A stretch of 7,848 nucleotides of DNA from JAAZIN01 sp033809435 (lineage in GTDB: Bacteria > Bacillota > Dethiobacteria > DTU022): contig JAPXLS010000107.1 in NCBI GenBank assembly GCA_033809435.1, forward strand, positions 1 through 7,848, in the 5' to 3' direction. Positions 1 through 5,876 of the stretch are shown here, in pieces. The position numbers were made by a program, and so were the translations under genes. A model generated the notes under the pieces. It made no database searches and was not told where the DNA came from. It saw nothing but the letters and a program-made list of their open reading frames with translations. The stretch's first letter is position 1, and each line of letters begins with the position of its first letter.

Positions 1-669
1 GAGCTCTGCGGCAGCGCCCTGGAGATCGAGTATTTTGAAGAGAAGCTGCACCTCTATTACCTGGAAGCCCTTATCGAAGAGGGAAAATGGAAGCAGGCCC
101 GTTTGCACTACGATAATGCGACGGCTGCTTTCTACAGGGAGATGGGGGCAAAGCCCTCGGAAGCCATGCGCCTGCTCTACAGCCGGATCCGGTTCGATCA
201 CGAAGAGAGCTACAATTTGAATCTGTCCGCAATTCAGGAACAGTTAAGGGATCATGAGAGCACAGCAGGCGCCCTTGTGTGCGACATCGAGATCTTTCAG
301 TATTATTTTCAACTCGAGAAGAAGCGCATGGAAAGAAGCGGACAGCGCACCTGGCTGGCCTTGCTGGCGCTGACCGCTCCCGATTTTTGCAGGCTCCCCC
401 CGGTCAAGCTGCGGGAGGCGGTGGGGCAGCTCGACCTGGTTCTGCGCAGCAGCCTGCGCAAGGGAGATATCATCTGCCGGACGCACGAAGCTCAATTTTT
501 GCTGCTCCTGCCCAACTGCAACAAAAGCCGCTCCCTGAGGATTCTGGCGCGGATCGAGGATCGCTTCAGGCGCGGTTGCACCGACCCGGGCCTGGTACTG
601 CATAAAAAAATCCAACCCCTTGCCGCCTCCAGCTCCCTGGTGCCCTTCAGAAACAGCAAACCGTCATAA
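1..669 (+). CDS. BTAD (SARP-like) transcriptional regulator with degenerate GGDEF-like C-terminus, 5' end missing
   Basis: The frame is open from base 1 to the TAA at 667-669, giving 222 residues; the N-terminal part lies outside the window. Residues 1-64 form amphipathic helices of the bacterial transcriptional activator (BTAD) type, with the usual 'EALIEEGKWKQARLHYD' helix pair and 'YREMGAKPSEAMRLLYSRI' ending. From about residue 90 (GALVCDIEIFQ) to 190 comes a region that follows the GGDEF fold pattern (LRKGDIICR, then FLLLLP, then RILARIEDRF), but the GGDEF signature is replaced by THEAQF, so cyclase activity is not expected. From memory, a BTAD domain followed by this degenerate tail recurs in clostridial and paenibacillus regulators; the missing N-terminus would then hold a DNA-binding domain and possibly an ATPase. 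A TTG at 103 could open a shorter frame, but it cuts the BTAD repeat and is unlikely to be the start. It may regulate the surface cluster downstream (inference from position only). Confidence 0.82.
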   Translation, partial: ELCGSALEIEYFEEKLHLYYLEALIEEGKWKQARLHYDNATAAFYREMGAKPSEAMRLLYSRIRFDHEESYNLNLSAIQEQLRDHESTAGALVCDIEIFQYYFQLEKKRMERSGQRTWLALLALTAPDFCRLPPVKLREAVGQLDLVLRSSLRKGDIICRTHEAQFLLLLPNCNKSRSLRILARIEDRFRRGCTDPGLVLHKKIQPLAASSSLVPFRNSKPS

Positions 670-767
670 TTTAATACCTTTTGCCGCAAAAGCGGCCCCT
701 GGAAACGCTCCCCCCCCCTGATGTAAATATATCCCATTAATGAAACCCACATGGAACGGACCCCAGT

Positions 768-773
768 TATAAT
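768..773 (+). promoter_or_regulatory. Candidate -10 box (TATAAT) upstream of the receiver-SipW pair
   Basis: A perfect TATAAT lies 87 bases before the TTG start at 861, in the 191-base gap after the regulator gene. I see no good -35 hexamer at 16-18 bases upstream and no extended -10 TGn, so a sigma-A promoter here would be weak or would need an activator. It is the best promoter candidate for the downstream cluster. A C9 run sits at 710-718, about 50 bases further upstream. Confidence 0.4.
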
Positions 774-807
774 GCCTGTTGAATGTATTTTAGACGCGAC
801 AACCTGA

Positions 808-833
808 CCCCATCCGAGAAAGGACGGATCGGG
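808..833 (+). other. Leader hairpin before the first receiver-SipW gene
   Basis: CCC (808-810) pairs with GGG (831-833) and ATCCG (812-816) pairs with CGGAT (825-829), with a C-C mismatch between them. The 8-base loop AGAAAGGA resembles a Shine-Dalgarno sequence. A run of six A follows at 836-841, so this is not an intrinsic terminator on the + strand. It lies between the TATAAT and the TTG start, inside the predicted 5' leader. No known riboswitch consensus was recognised. Confidence 0.3.
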
Positions 834-860
834 CCAAAAAATAAGCGGCGGTGACTGAGT

Positions 861-1838
861 TTGAACATCCTGCTGATCAATAACCAGGCAGAGGCCATGG
901 AGCGCCAGAGGCTGGTAATCTCCGAAAACTGCGGTGTAAAAGAGATCCGCTGCTGCCGCCCCGGCCTGGACCTGTTGGAGACAACAACATCTTTTATCCC
1001 CGATATGGTCATTCTTGATGCCGGCAGCCAGTCATATGACTGCCTGAATATGGTTCATCACCTGCGAAAAATAAATCCCAGGGTACATATTTCGCTGATC
1101 ACCAGGCCCGAGGAGCAAGAACTGCGGCTGGAAGCAGAGAGAGCGGGCGTTGATGATATCTTTGCCGGCCCGCCTTCCGAAAGCGATTTGCTTTCAAGCG
1201 TCGAAAAAAACCTTGATACTCCAACGAAGATCGAGCACTTCCCCGGTGCTGGTCGTGTCCCGGCCCCTACCAAAAGGCGTAAAAAAAGAAAAAAACCCTA
1301 TGCCGCTGCCCCCAATATTATTGGCAACGCTGTTTTTGGGATCCTGCTTGTTCTCATGCTTACTCTGTCATTTTTCCTTGTACAGGGCAGATACACCGGG
1401 GGCGTACCCGAGGTCTTCGGCCATAAGCTGTATGTGGTCCTTAGCGGCAGCATGAACCCCGCTTTCGATACCGGGAGCCTGGTTCTGGTCCGTCATACCG
1501 AGCCGCAATTGATTGAAAAAGGTGATATCATCACTTTTAGCAGCGGAGCCGGCGGCGGCACCCCCACAACGCACCGGGTTGTTGATATTCAGAATGATGG
1601 AGACCTCGCCTTTGTAACTCGCGGCGACGCCAACAATGTCAACGATCCCAACCCCGTGCCGGCGGAACAGGTAATCGGCAGGGTCCGCGGTTTCCTGCCC
1701 TATCTGGGCTACCTCATGGGATTCGCCCGGACCGGGACCGGCATGATCTGTTTGGTCTTTATTCCGGGCCTACTGGTGATTGCACGTGAATTGCGAAACA
1801 TCTACAAAGTATTGGCGGAAAGGAAAAAACGTACTTGA
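861..1838 (+). CDS. Receiver-like domain fused to SipW/ER-type signal peptidase I (copy 1)
   Basis: A 325-residue protein. Residues 1-118 resemble a CheY-type receiver: MNILLI strand, VILDAG with Asp53 at the phosphorylation position, LIT with Thr81, and AGVDDIFAGPP where a Lys-Pro is normal. The acidic pair after strand 1 is replaced by NNQ and the Lys is missing, so phosphorylation is doubtful. A basic linker (138-145, RRKKRKK) precedes TM1 (about 152-175), which places the receiver in the cytoplasm. The outer catalytic domain has the S-H-D set of SipW/ER-type peptidases: Ser197 in SGSM, His238 in TTHR, Asp256 in RGDANN, plus Asp262 in NDP; there is no catalytic Lys. TM2 spans about 291-309. 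Classical SipW is about 190 residues, so the receiver is an added ~140-residue N-terminal part. The TTG start has a GGTGA seven bases upstream and is supported by the paralogue, which also begins MNILLI from TTG. Likely role: removal of signal peptides from the TasA-like proteins encoded downstream. Confidence 0.88.
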   Translation: MNILLINNQAEAMERQRLVISENCGVKEIRCCRPGLDLLETTTSFIPDMVILDAGSQSYDCLNMVHHLRKINPRVHISLITRPEEQELRLEAERAGVDDIFAGPPSESDLLSSVEKNLDTPTKIEHFPGAGRVPAPTKRRKKRKKPYAAAPNIIGNAVFGILLVLMLTLSFFLVQGRYTGGVPEVFGHKLYVVLSGSMNPAFDTGSLVLVRHTEPQLIEKGDIITFSSGAGGGTPTTHRVVDIQNDGDLAFVTRGDANNVNDPNPVPAEQVIGRVRGFLPYLGYLMGFARTGTGMICLVFIPGLLVIARELRNIYKVLAERKKRT

Positions 1839-2917
1839 ATATTCTGCTGATCAGCCACCGGGCCGAAACTGTGGATCATCTCAAAATGCTTGTCGCCGAA
1901 ACAGCCGGGACAAGCAATGTTGCCGCCTGTTTTCCGGGGCTGGAGGTGGCGGAGATTACCGGTGCCTTTATCCCCGATCTCGTTATTTTTGAAGCGGGGG
2001 AGCACATATACGGATGCCTGCAAATAATTGAACACTTGCTGAAGGTCAATGAGCGCACCTATATTTTGCTTATGGCAGAAGCGCATGAGCAGGCGCTGCT
2101 GGAGGAAGCACTGCAGGCGGGGGTGGAAGATTTTATTGCCGGCTCGCCCCGCGGCGGCGAACTGCAGCTGCGTCTCCGGAAAGGAATTCGCGCCGCGGCA
2201 CATAAAGGCGGGCGTTCCGCGGAGCGAAAAAACTCCCGTCCCGCGGTGCAGAAAAATTCTCTCCCCGCCTTGCAGCAAGCCTGCCGCCCCCTGTCCGGGG
2301 AGGCCTCTACTCCCTTCCGCACGGTACCCCACCGCCCCGGGCCGCTTGCCGCCGCCCGCAGAATTGGCGGTAATGCTCTCTTTGGCGGCCTGATGGTGCT
2401 TCTGGCCCTGCTGGTATTTTTCCTGGTCCAGAGCAAACTGCACGGAGGGGTTCCCATGATGTTCGGGCACCGCATGTTCGTGGTACTGAGCGGCAGCATG
2501 CAGCCCGCCTTTGCCCCGGGCAGCGTGGTTTTTGTGCGACCCGTAGAGGCGGATACCATCGAAAAAGGGGACGTTATTACCTTCAGCCGATCGAGCGGGG
2601 GCAATCCCACTACGCACCGTGTCGTTGACATTGTTCAGGGTGAGAATCTAAAATTTACGACTCGCGGCGACGCCAACAACGCCGATGACCCCAACCCCGT
2701 TCCGGCGGAAAGGGTGGTGGGCAAGGTGACCGGATCCGTGCCGCTTTTGGGATATCTGGTCAGCCTGTTCTGGACAAGGCAGTACTTGATCTTTCTGGTG
2801 TTCATTCCCAGCGCCTGTGTGATCCTTTTAGAGCTGCGCAATATATTCAGATACATGCGTGAAACGGAGAGGGGCGGAAAGAGGGAGGTGATCCGGGGGG
2901 CAACGCCGGCCAAGTGA
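1835..2917 (+). CDS. Receiver-like domain fused to SipW/ER-type signal peptidase I (copy 2)
   Basis: A 360-residue paralogue of the gene just upstream. Its TTG start overlaps the previous TGA (TTGA, 1835-1838), which implies translational coupling; AAAGGA lies just upstream. The receiver-like part (1-118) aligns without gaps and is about 40% identical by eye to copy 1. Here VIFEAG puts Glu53 at the phospho-acceptor position, the conserved Thr is Ala81, and SHR replaces the acidic pair, so it cannot be a normal phosphorylatable receiver. A longer Arg/Pro-rich linker (about 119-176) leads to TM1 (about 180-199). Catalytic residues are Ser221 (SGSM), His261 (TTHR), Asp279 (RGDANN) and Asp285; TM2 is about 316-333. 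The peptidase halves are much closer to each other than the receivers. The tail after TM2 is basic and cytoplasmic. Copy 2 may serve different substrates from copy 1 or form a pair with it (inference). Confidence 0.88.
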   Translation: MNILLISHRAETVDHLKMLVAETAGTSNVAACFPGLEVAEITGAFIPDLVIFEAGEHIYGCLQIIEHLLKVNERTYILLMAEAHEQALLEEALQAGVEDFIAGSPRGGELQLRLRKGIRAAAHKGGRSAERKNSRPAVQKNSLPALQQACRPLSGEASTPFRTVPHRPGPLAAARRIGGNALFGGLMVLLALLVFFLVQSKLHGGVPMMFGHRMFVVLSGSMQPAFAPGSVVFVRPVEADTIEKGDVITFSRSSGGNPTTHRVVDIVQGENLKFTTRGDANNADDPNPVPAERVVGKVTGSVPLLGYLVSLFWTRQYLIFLVFIPSACVILLELRNIFRYMRETERGGKREVIRGATPAK

Positions 2918-3014
2918 AAGGTTTGTCTGGTGACGAAGTAAGCTCCTGCATGCCGGAAACAAGTAAAAAAAGAGCATTGCCGATTGAATTTCCCGGCTTG
3001 GGGAGAAACAGAAA

Positions 3015-3020
3015 AGGAGG
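3015..3020 (+). promoter_or_regulatory. Strong ribosome binding site that fixes the start of the first TasA-like gene
   Basis: A consensus AGGAGG (AAGGAGG from 3014) lies seven bases before ATG 3028. The same frame is open back to a GTG at 2914 that overlaps the upstream TGA. This strong site together with the MKK signal peptide start shows that translation begins at 3028, not 2914. An out-of-frame ATG at 3024 is not used. Confidence 0.8.
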
Positions 3021-3027
3021 AGTATGG

Positions 3028-3726
3028 ATGAAGAAGAGTATAGTGGTCAGTCTGCTGATCATCGTGCTGGCCGTGGCTGCCATCACCGGCGGCACCTGGG
3101 CCTGGTTCACCGCCAATGCGGAAATTGGACCGAATGTATTCACCGCGGGAACGGTGGAAATCGAAGCAGATGAAACCTTCGATACCGAAGATGTAAGAGT
3201 GGGAAACTGGAACCCCGGCGACTGCATTGACAAGGAAGTTTGGGTTAATGTCACCGGTTCCAAGGGTGTGTACCTGCGTTTAAAGATTAATGACGGTTGG
3301 TATCAATACAATGATCAGACAGAAGTATGGGAATCATGGGACCTTGGTGTTTTGGTAAATCCCGTCAGTTATGGATTGCCGAACACAAACTGGATTGAAA
3401 TTGACGGCTGGTACTACTATGCCGGCGGCAGAATCGAGCCTGATACAGAAGGGATAGAAGTAATTTCCAAGGTATGCCTGTCAGGTGAAGCGGGTGACGA
3501 ATTCCAGGGCAAACAGTACCGAATCGGGTTCGGGTTCGAGGCCATCCAGACTACCCACGAAGCCGCCTTCGAACAGTGGCATGTTGGATACCTTAATGTG
3601 GGATCAGCTCAGGGATGGTATCCCGTTACCCAGACTGGTAGTGGTCCATGGACAATTAAAGATTCCCAGAACGACACCTATGAATGGGATCCTGTAACTC
3701 AGGCATGGTCACAGCAAACACCGTAG
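3028..3726 (+). CDS. TasA/camelysin-like surface protein with SipW-type signal peptide (A)
   Basis: A 232-residue secreted protein. The signal peptide MKKSIVVSLLIIVLAVAAITGGTWA, written here as MKK, a hydrophobic core and GGTWA, matches the B. subtilis TasA processing region (GGTWA before the cleavage point), so cleavage is expected between Ala25 and Trp26. It is followed by the family strand NVFTAGTVEIEAD (36-48) and NWNPGDC (60-66), where TasA has a similar 'KPGD' turn, then VTGSKGVYLRLKI (75-87). Later blocks shared with the two other TasA-like proteins are DGWYYYAGGRIEP (126-138), ISKVCL (146-151) and a QGKQYRIGFGFEAIQTTHEA stretch (160-179). Cys66 and Cys150 are the only cysteines and are conserved in protein C, so a disulphide is plausible. 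The tail (about 190-232) is rich in Trp, Gln and Thr and has no anchor. It lies 110 bases after the peptidase pair, its likely processing enzymes. Expected to assemble into fibres or matrix outside the cell (family knowledge). Confidence 0.88.
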   Translation: MKKSIVVSLLIIVLAVAAITGGTWAWFTANAEIGPNVFTAGTVEIEADETFDTEDVRVGNWNPGDCIDKEVWVNVTGSKGVYLRLKINDGWYQYNDQTEVWESWDLGVLVNPVSYGLPNTNWIEIDGWYYYAGGRIEPDTEGIEVISKVCLSGEAGDEFQGKQYRIGFGFEAIQTTHEAAFEQWHVGYLNVGSAQGWYPVTQTGSGPWTIKDSQNDTYEWDPVTQAWSQQTP

Positions 3727-3731
3727 CCATA

Positions 3732-3762
3732 GTGAGTCACGGGGACGTTGACTTTGACTCAC
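3732..3762 (+). repeat. Palindromic ~31-base repeat, copy 1
   Basis: It begins GTGAGTCA (3732-3739) and ends TGACTCAC (3755-3762), perfect 8-base inverted ends around a CGGGGACGT core. It starts five bases after the stop codon of TasA-like protein A. Three further copies follow in the same orientation. The pattern resembles REP-like or MITE-like repeats that in clostridia often accompany IS200/RAYT-type transposase genes; no transposase is visible here, so that link is inference. Confidence 0.85.
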
Positions 3763-3763
3763 C

Positions 3764-3794
3764 ATGAGTCACGGGGACGTTGACTCTGACTCAC
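3764..3794 (+). repeat. Palindromic ~31-base repeat, copy 2
   Basis: Same unit as copy 1, 32 bases downstream. It differs only at the first base (A for G) and at one inner T-to-C change (GACTCTGAC). Ends TGAGTCA and TGACTCA are intact. Confidence 0.85.
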
Positions 3795-3795
3795 C

Positions 3796-3825
3796 AGAGT
3801 CACGGGGACATTGTCTTTGACTTAC
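3796..3825 (+). repeat. Palindromic ~31-base repeat, copy 3 (degenerate)
   Basis: AGAGTCACGGGGACATTG is recognisable, with substitutions in the core (ACATTGTCT) and in the right end (TGACTTAC). The inverted ends no longer match perfectly, so this is the most diverged of the four copies. It opens the first of two ~88-base duplicated units. Confidence 0.75.
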
Positions 3826-3851
3826 CAAAAAAGAGTTGATTGAGCCTGAAC

Positions 3852-3882
3852 GCGGGGGCGGCGGAATGCTCCCCGCCCCCGC
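3852..3882 (+). other. GC-rich hairpin A
   Basis: GCGGGGGCGG (3852-3861) pairs perfectly with CCGCCCCCGC (3873-3882); past a bulged C (3862), GGA (3863-3865) pairs with TCC (3870-3872) around an ATGC loop. It is not followed by a T-run, so it is not a classic intrinsic terminator. It may slow transcription or protect the 3' end of the upstream mRNA, which would separate expression of the TasA-like gene from the VWA gene (inference). Confidence 0.7.
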
Positions 3883-3895
3883 CTTGATCAAGGCG
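3880..3895 (+). repeat. 16-base perfect palindrome
   Basis: CGCCTTGATCAAGGCG is its own reverse complement and overlaps the end of hairpin A. Just outside, CTGAACGC (3846-3853) and GCGTTCAG (3893-3900) are complementary, so 3846-3900 could fold as one larger structure enclosing hairpin A. It may be a dyad protein-binding site or part of a mobile-element end; the sequence does not decide. Confidence 0.5.
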
Positions 3896-3911
3896 TTCAG
3901 AAACAGTTTTA

Positions 3912-3942
3912 ATGAGTCACGGGGACGTTGACTTTGACTCAC
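3912..3942 (+). repeat. Palindromic ~31-base repeat, copy 4
   Basis: Identical to copy 1 except for the first base (A for G), although it is 180 bases away, which points to recent duplication or homogenisation. It opens the second ~88-base unit. Confidence 0.85.
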
Positions 3943-3968
3943 CGGAAAAGGGTTAATTGAATCTGATT

Positions 3969-4000
3969 GCGGGGGGCGGCGGAATGCTCCCCGCCCCCGC
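3969..4000 (+). other. GC-rich hairpin B
   Basis: GGGGGCGG (3972-3979) pairs with CCGCCCCC (3991-3998); a bulged G at 3971 and a closing GC/GC pair (3969-3970 with 3999-4000) extend it. The apical region is the same as in hairpin A. A T-rich stretch CTTCTTTT follows at 4005-4012, a few bases too far for a textbook terminator, but partial termination before the VWA gene is possible. Confidence 0.6.
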
Positions 4001-4069
4001 CCAGCTTCTTTTCCGGCGCCATGGTCGAACGGCTGTGAAGAGAAAGAGGCCCGGGAGGTTAATACAATC

Positions 4070-5824
4070 GTGAGAAAGTTGCCCGGTTTATTATATATAA
4101 CTATTGCACTATTGCTCATCCTGGCGGCGACGGTACCGGGTCCGGACCGGGCAGGAGCCGGTCCTGCCGGGGCGGATACCATAGAGGTTTCCAAGACCGC
4201 CCAGCGGACGCAGGGCTGCCGGGCTTACGAGATCACTCTCGGTATTACCGGAGAGCCCCCCTCTGGCCCGCCAAAGGTGGATGTGATCCTGGTTATCGAC
4301 ACCTCGGGCAGCATGGCCAATGGCACTCCCCGGTCAGCCATGTACTATGCCCAGGAGTCGGCGAAGTATTTCGCAGGGCGGGTGCTGCAGAATACAGACA
4401 GCCGGGTGGCGGTGGTGAGCTTCGACTACCAGGGCCATGTGGGGCAATCATCTCCGTCCGGGTGGCTGCCGGGTGACTACGATAGGGACTCCAAGGTGGT
4501 CAGGGGTTTTACCAACAGGATTAATCAGGTTAATAACGCCATCAACAGCCTCAAAGCGGACGGCGGCACCAACAGCGAGGCCGGCTTCAGGCGGGCCAAG
4601 GAGTTGATGCAGGGGCTGTTGCCAACGTACGGGGGGGGGCGTGAGGAGGTTAACCGGGTCATCGTCTTTCTCACCGATGGGGTGCCCACGGTGAGCATCG
4701 GTAATACTTATGGTCCCGATGACCCAACAGCTCACAACAATCACACGATCGCCGCCTACACGGAGGCCCAGAAGAGCCATGGCCTGGGCTACCAGGTTTT
4801 CACGATCAATATCTTATCCGCTATCCCTACAAAGTGCTGGCCCCTGGCCAGGGACACCATGGGCAGGTCCCAGAATGCGGGCTATTACGAGGTTGCCTCG
4901 GCCAGCGGCCTGCCCGCTATCTATGAGCAGATCGAGCAGAAGATTCAATATTCGGCCACAAATGCCGTTGCCGTGGATACAATTCCGGCAGCGGGCTTTG
5001 AACTGGTGCCGGGTACCTTTCAATGTGACTCCGAGGCAGAGGTGGAGTATGATGAGAACACCGGGATCATCACCTGGACAGCGGGAACCATCACCACCGG
5101 CACCACCCTGAGGTACATAATCAGGGCCAAAGAAGAATTCGAAGGCGGCGAAAACGTTCCAACCAACGAGGCTGCCGCCCTGACCTATACAGATCTTGAC
5201 GGCAATATCCAGACAAAGGATTTTCCTGTACCCCATGTGGATGTGCCCGGGCCGCTCACGGTAGAGGCCGGGCCGGATCGGGAGCTGCCCCCGGGCGGCA
5301 GCATTGCCATCGGCGCCAATCTGGAGGTATCAGGAGGCACCGAACCCTATACCTACCTGTGGACATGCGATAGGGATCCGGGATGGAGTTCCACCGAAGC
5401 AAATCCAACGGTTTCACCCACTGCGGACACTACCTATACGGTTACCGTTACCGAAGCTTACAGCTGCAGCAGGACCGATACGGTGAAGGCAAAGCTGATG
5501 AAAGGGCAGATCACTGTCAACAAGGTCGTGCAAACCGGCAGCGTTGCCAAGAAATTCCCCATTTATATAGAAAGCGAGGGCCGCACCTGGTGCGTTCTGC
5601 TGGCCCATGGGGAATCAGCCGTGATCAAGGGGTTAAGGCCCGGCCAGTACCAGGTGCGCGAGGTTGTGCCCGCAGGCTACCGGCTGGTTGGCATCACTCC
5701 GAATCCCGTTGTGATCAGCGAGGCTCAACCCGAGGGCGCTGCTACTGTGACCAACCTGAGGCGGAAGCCGCCGGGGTTCCACGATGAAGATGAAAAGAAA
5801 AATGTCTTTCGGGTGATCAATTGA
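4070..5824 (+). CDS. Secreted VWA-domain protein with PKD-like and CnaB/SpaA-like domains
   Basis: A 584-residue protein from GTG 4070, with GGGAGG at 4053-4058. A conventional signal peptide (about 1-35, ending PAGA before DT) suggests signal peptidase I processing rather than the SipW type. The VWA domain spans about 68-290 with an intact MIDAS: DTSGS (Asp77, Ser79, Ser81), Thr167 in GGTNS and Asp203 in LTDG, so metal-dependent ligand binding is expected. Residues about 295-390 look like a beta-rich DUF11/fimbrial-type domain. Residues 393-475 look PKD-like (GPDRELPPGGS, YTYLWTC, TTYTVTV). Residues 478-565 fit a CnaB/SpaA fold with Lys485, Glu531 in REVVPAGY and Asn562, the positions of an intramolecular isopeptide triad. 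No LPXTG motif or C-terminal membrane segment is visible; the protein ends in a short charged tail. It is probably an adhesin or matrix partner. A G9 run at 4631-4639 encodes Gly188-190. Confidence 0.87.
   Translation: MRKLPGLLYITIALLLILAATVPGPDRAGAGPAGADTIEVSKTAQRTQGCRAYEITLGITGEPPSGPPKVDVILVIDTSGSMANGTPRSAMYYAQESAKYFAGRVLQNTDSRVAVVSFDYQGHVGQSSPSGWLPGDYDRDSKVVRGFTNRINQVNNAINSLKADGGTNSEAGFRRAKELMQGLLPTYGGGREEVNRVIVFLTDGVPTVSIGNTYGPDDPTAHNNHTIAAYTEAQKSHGLGYQVFTINILSAIPTKCWPLARDTMGRSQNAGYYEVASASGLPAIYEQIEQKIQYSATNAVAVDTIPAAGFELVPGTFQCDSEAEVEYDENTGIITWTAGTITTGTTLRYIIRAKEEFEGGENVPTNEAAALTYTDLDGNIQTKDFPVPHVDVPGPLTVEAGPDRELPPGGSIAIGANLEVSGGTEPYTYLWTCDRDPGWSSTEANPTVSPTADTTYTVTVTEAYSCSRTDTVKAKLMKGQITVNKVVQTGSVAKKFPIYIESEGRTWCVLLAHGESAVIKGLRPGQYQVREVVPAGYRLVGITPNPVVISEAQPEGAATVTNLRRKPPGFHDEDEKKNVFRVIN
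4631..4639 (+). repeat. G9 homopolymer inside the VWA coding region
   Basis: Nine consecutive G encode Gly188-Gly190 between two MIDAS motifs. The reading frame is intact as given. Runs of this length are prone to slippage, so it could be a phase-variation tract or simply a spot sensitive to sequencing error. Confidence 0.6.
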
Positions 5825-5876
5825 GCATGACGGGCGGACTGAAGTTTCAAGCGCTCCGGGGGAGGTTCCGGGCTGA

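Larger units (their letters stand above)
3796..4000 (+). repeat. Duplicated ~88-base composite unit (repeat + linker + GC hairpin)
   Basis: Segment 3796-3882 and segment 3913-4000 align end to end: palindromic repeat, a linker with GTTGATTGA or GTTAATTGA, then the GC-rich hairpin with an identical CGGAATGCTCC apical part. By eye they are about 85% identical, with one extra G in the second hairpin arm. They are separated by 30 bases. The repeat, linker and hairpin thus travelled together as one unit, unlike copies 1 and 2, which lack the hairpin. Confidence 0.75.

Noticed and set aside
683..696. GCCGC-AAAA-GCGGC hairpin after the regulator gene as a terminator
   Set aside because: The stem is only five pairs and no T-run follows on either strand.
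796..860. Known riboswitch (c-di-GMP or preQ1 type)
   Set aside because: Fragments such as GAAAGGA and the A-run are suggestive, but the conserved cores and pairing order of these classes are absent.
1802..2631. Two long - strand frames opposite the second peptidase gene
   Set aside because: They are antisense shadows of a GC-rich coding region; the + strand protein has clear catalytic motifs.
2914..3027. N-terminal extension of TasA-like protein A from a GTG overlapping the upstream stop
   Set aside because: It would bury the signal peptide behind 38 polar residues; the AGGAGG at 3015-3020 and ATG 3028 give a far better start.
3732..3942. CRISPR array
   Set aside because: Only four copies with irregular spacing; the first three are nearly adjacent without spacers, and no cas genes are present.
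3769..4194. 141-codon frame on the - strand across the repeat region
   Set aside because: Its peptide is a translation of the repeats and GC hairpins (recurring RPRDS and SQ segments), and it runs into the VWA gene; no family resemblance.
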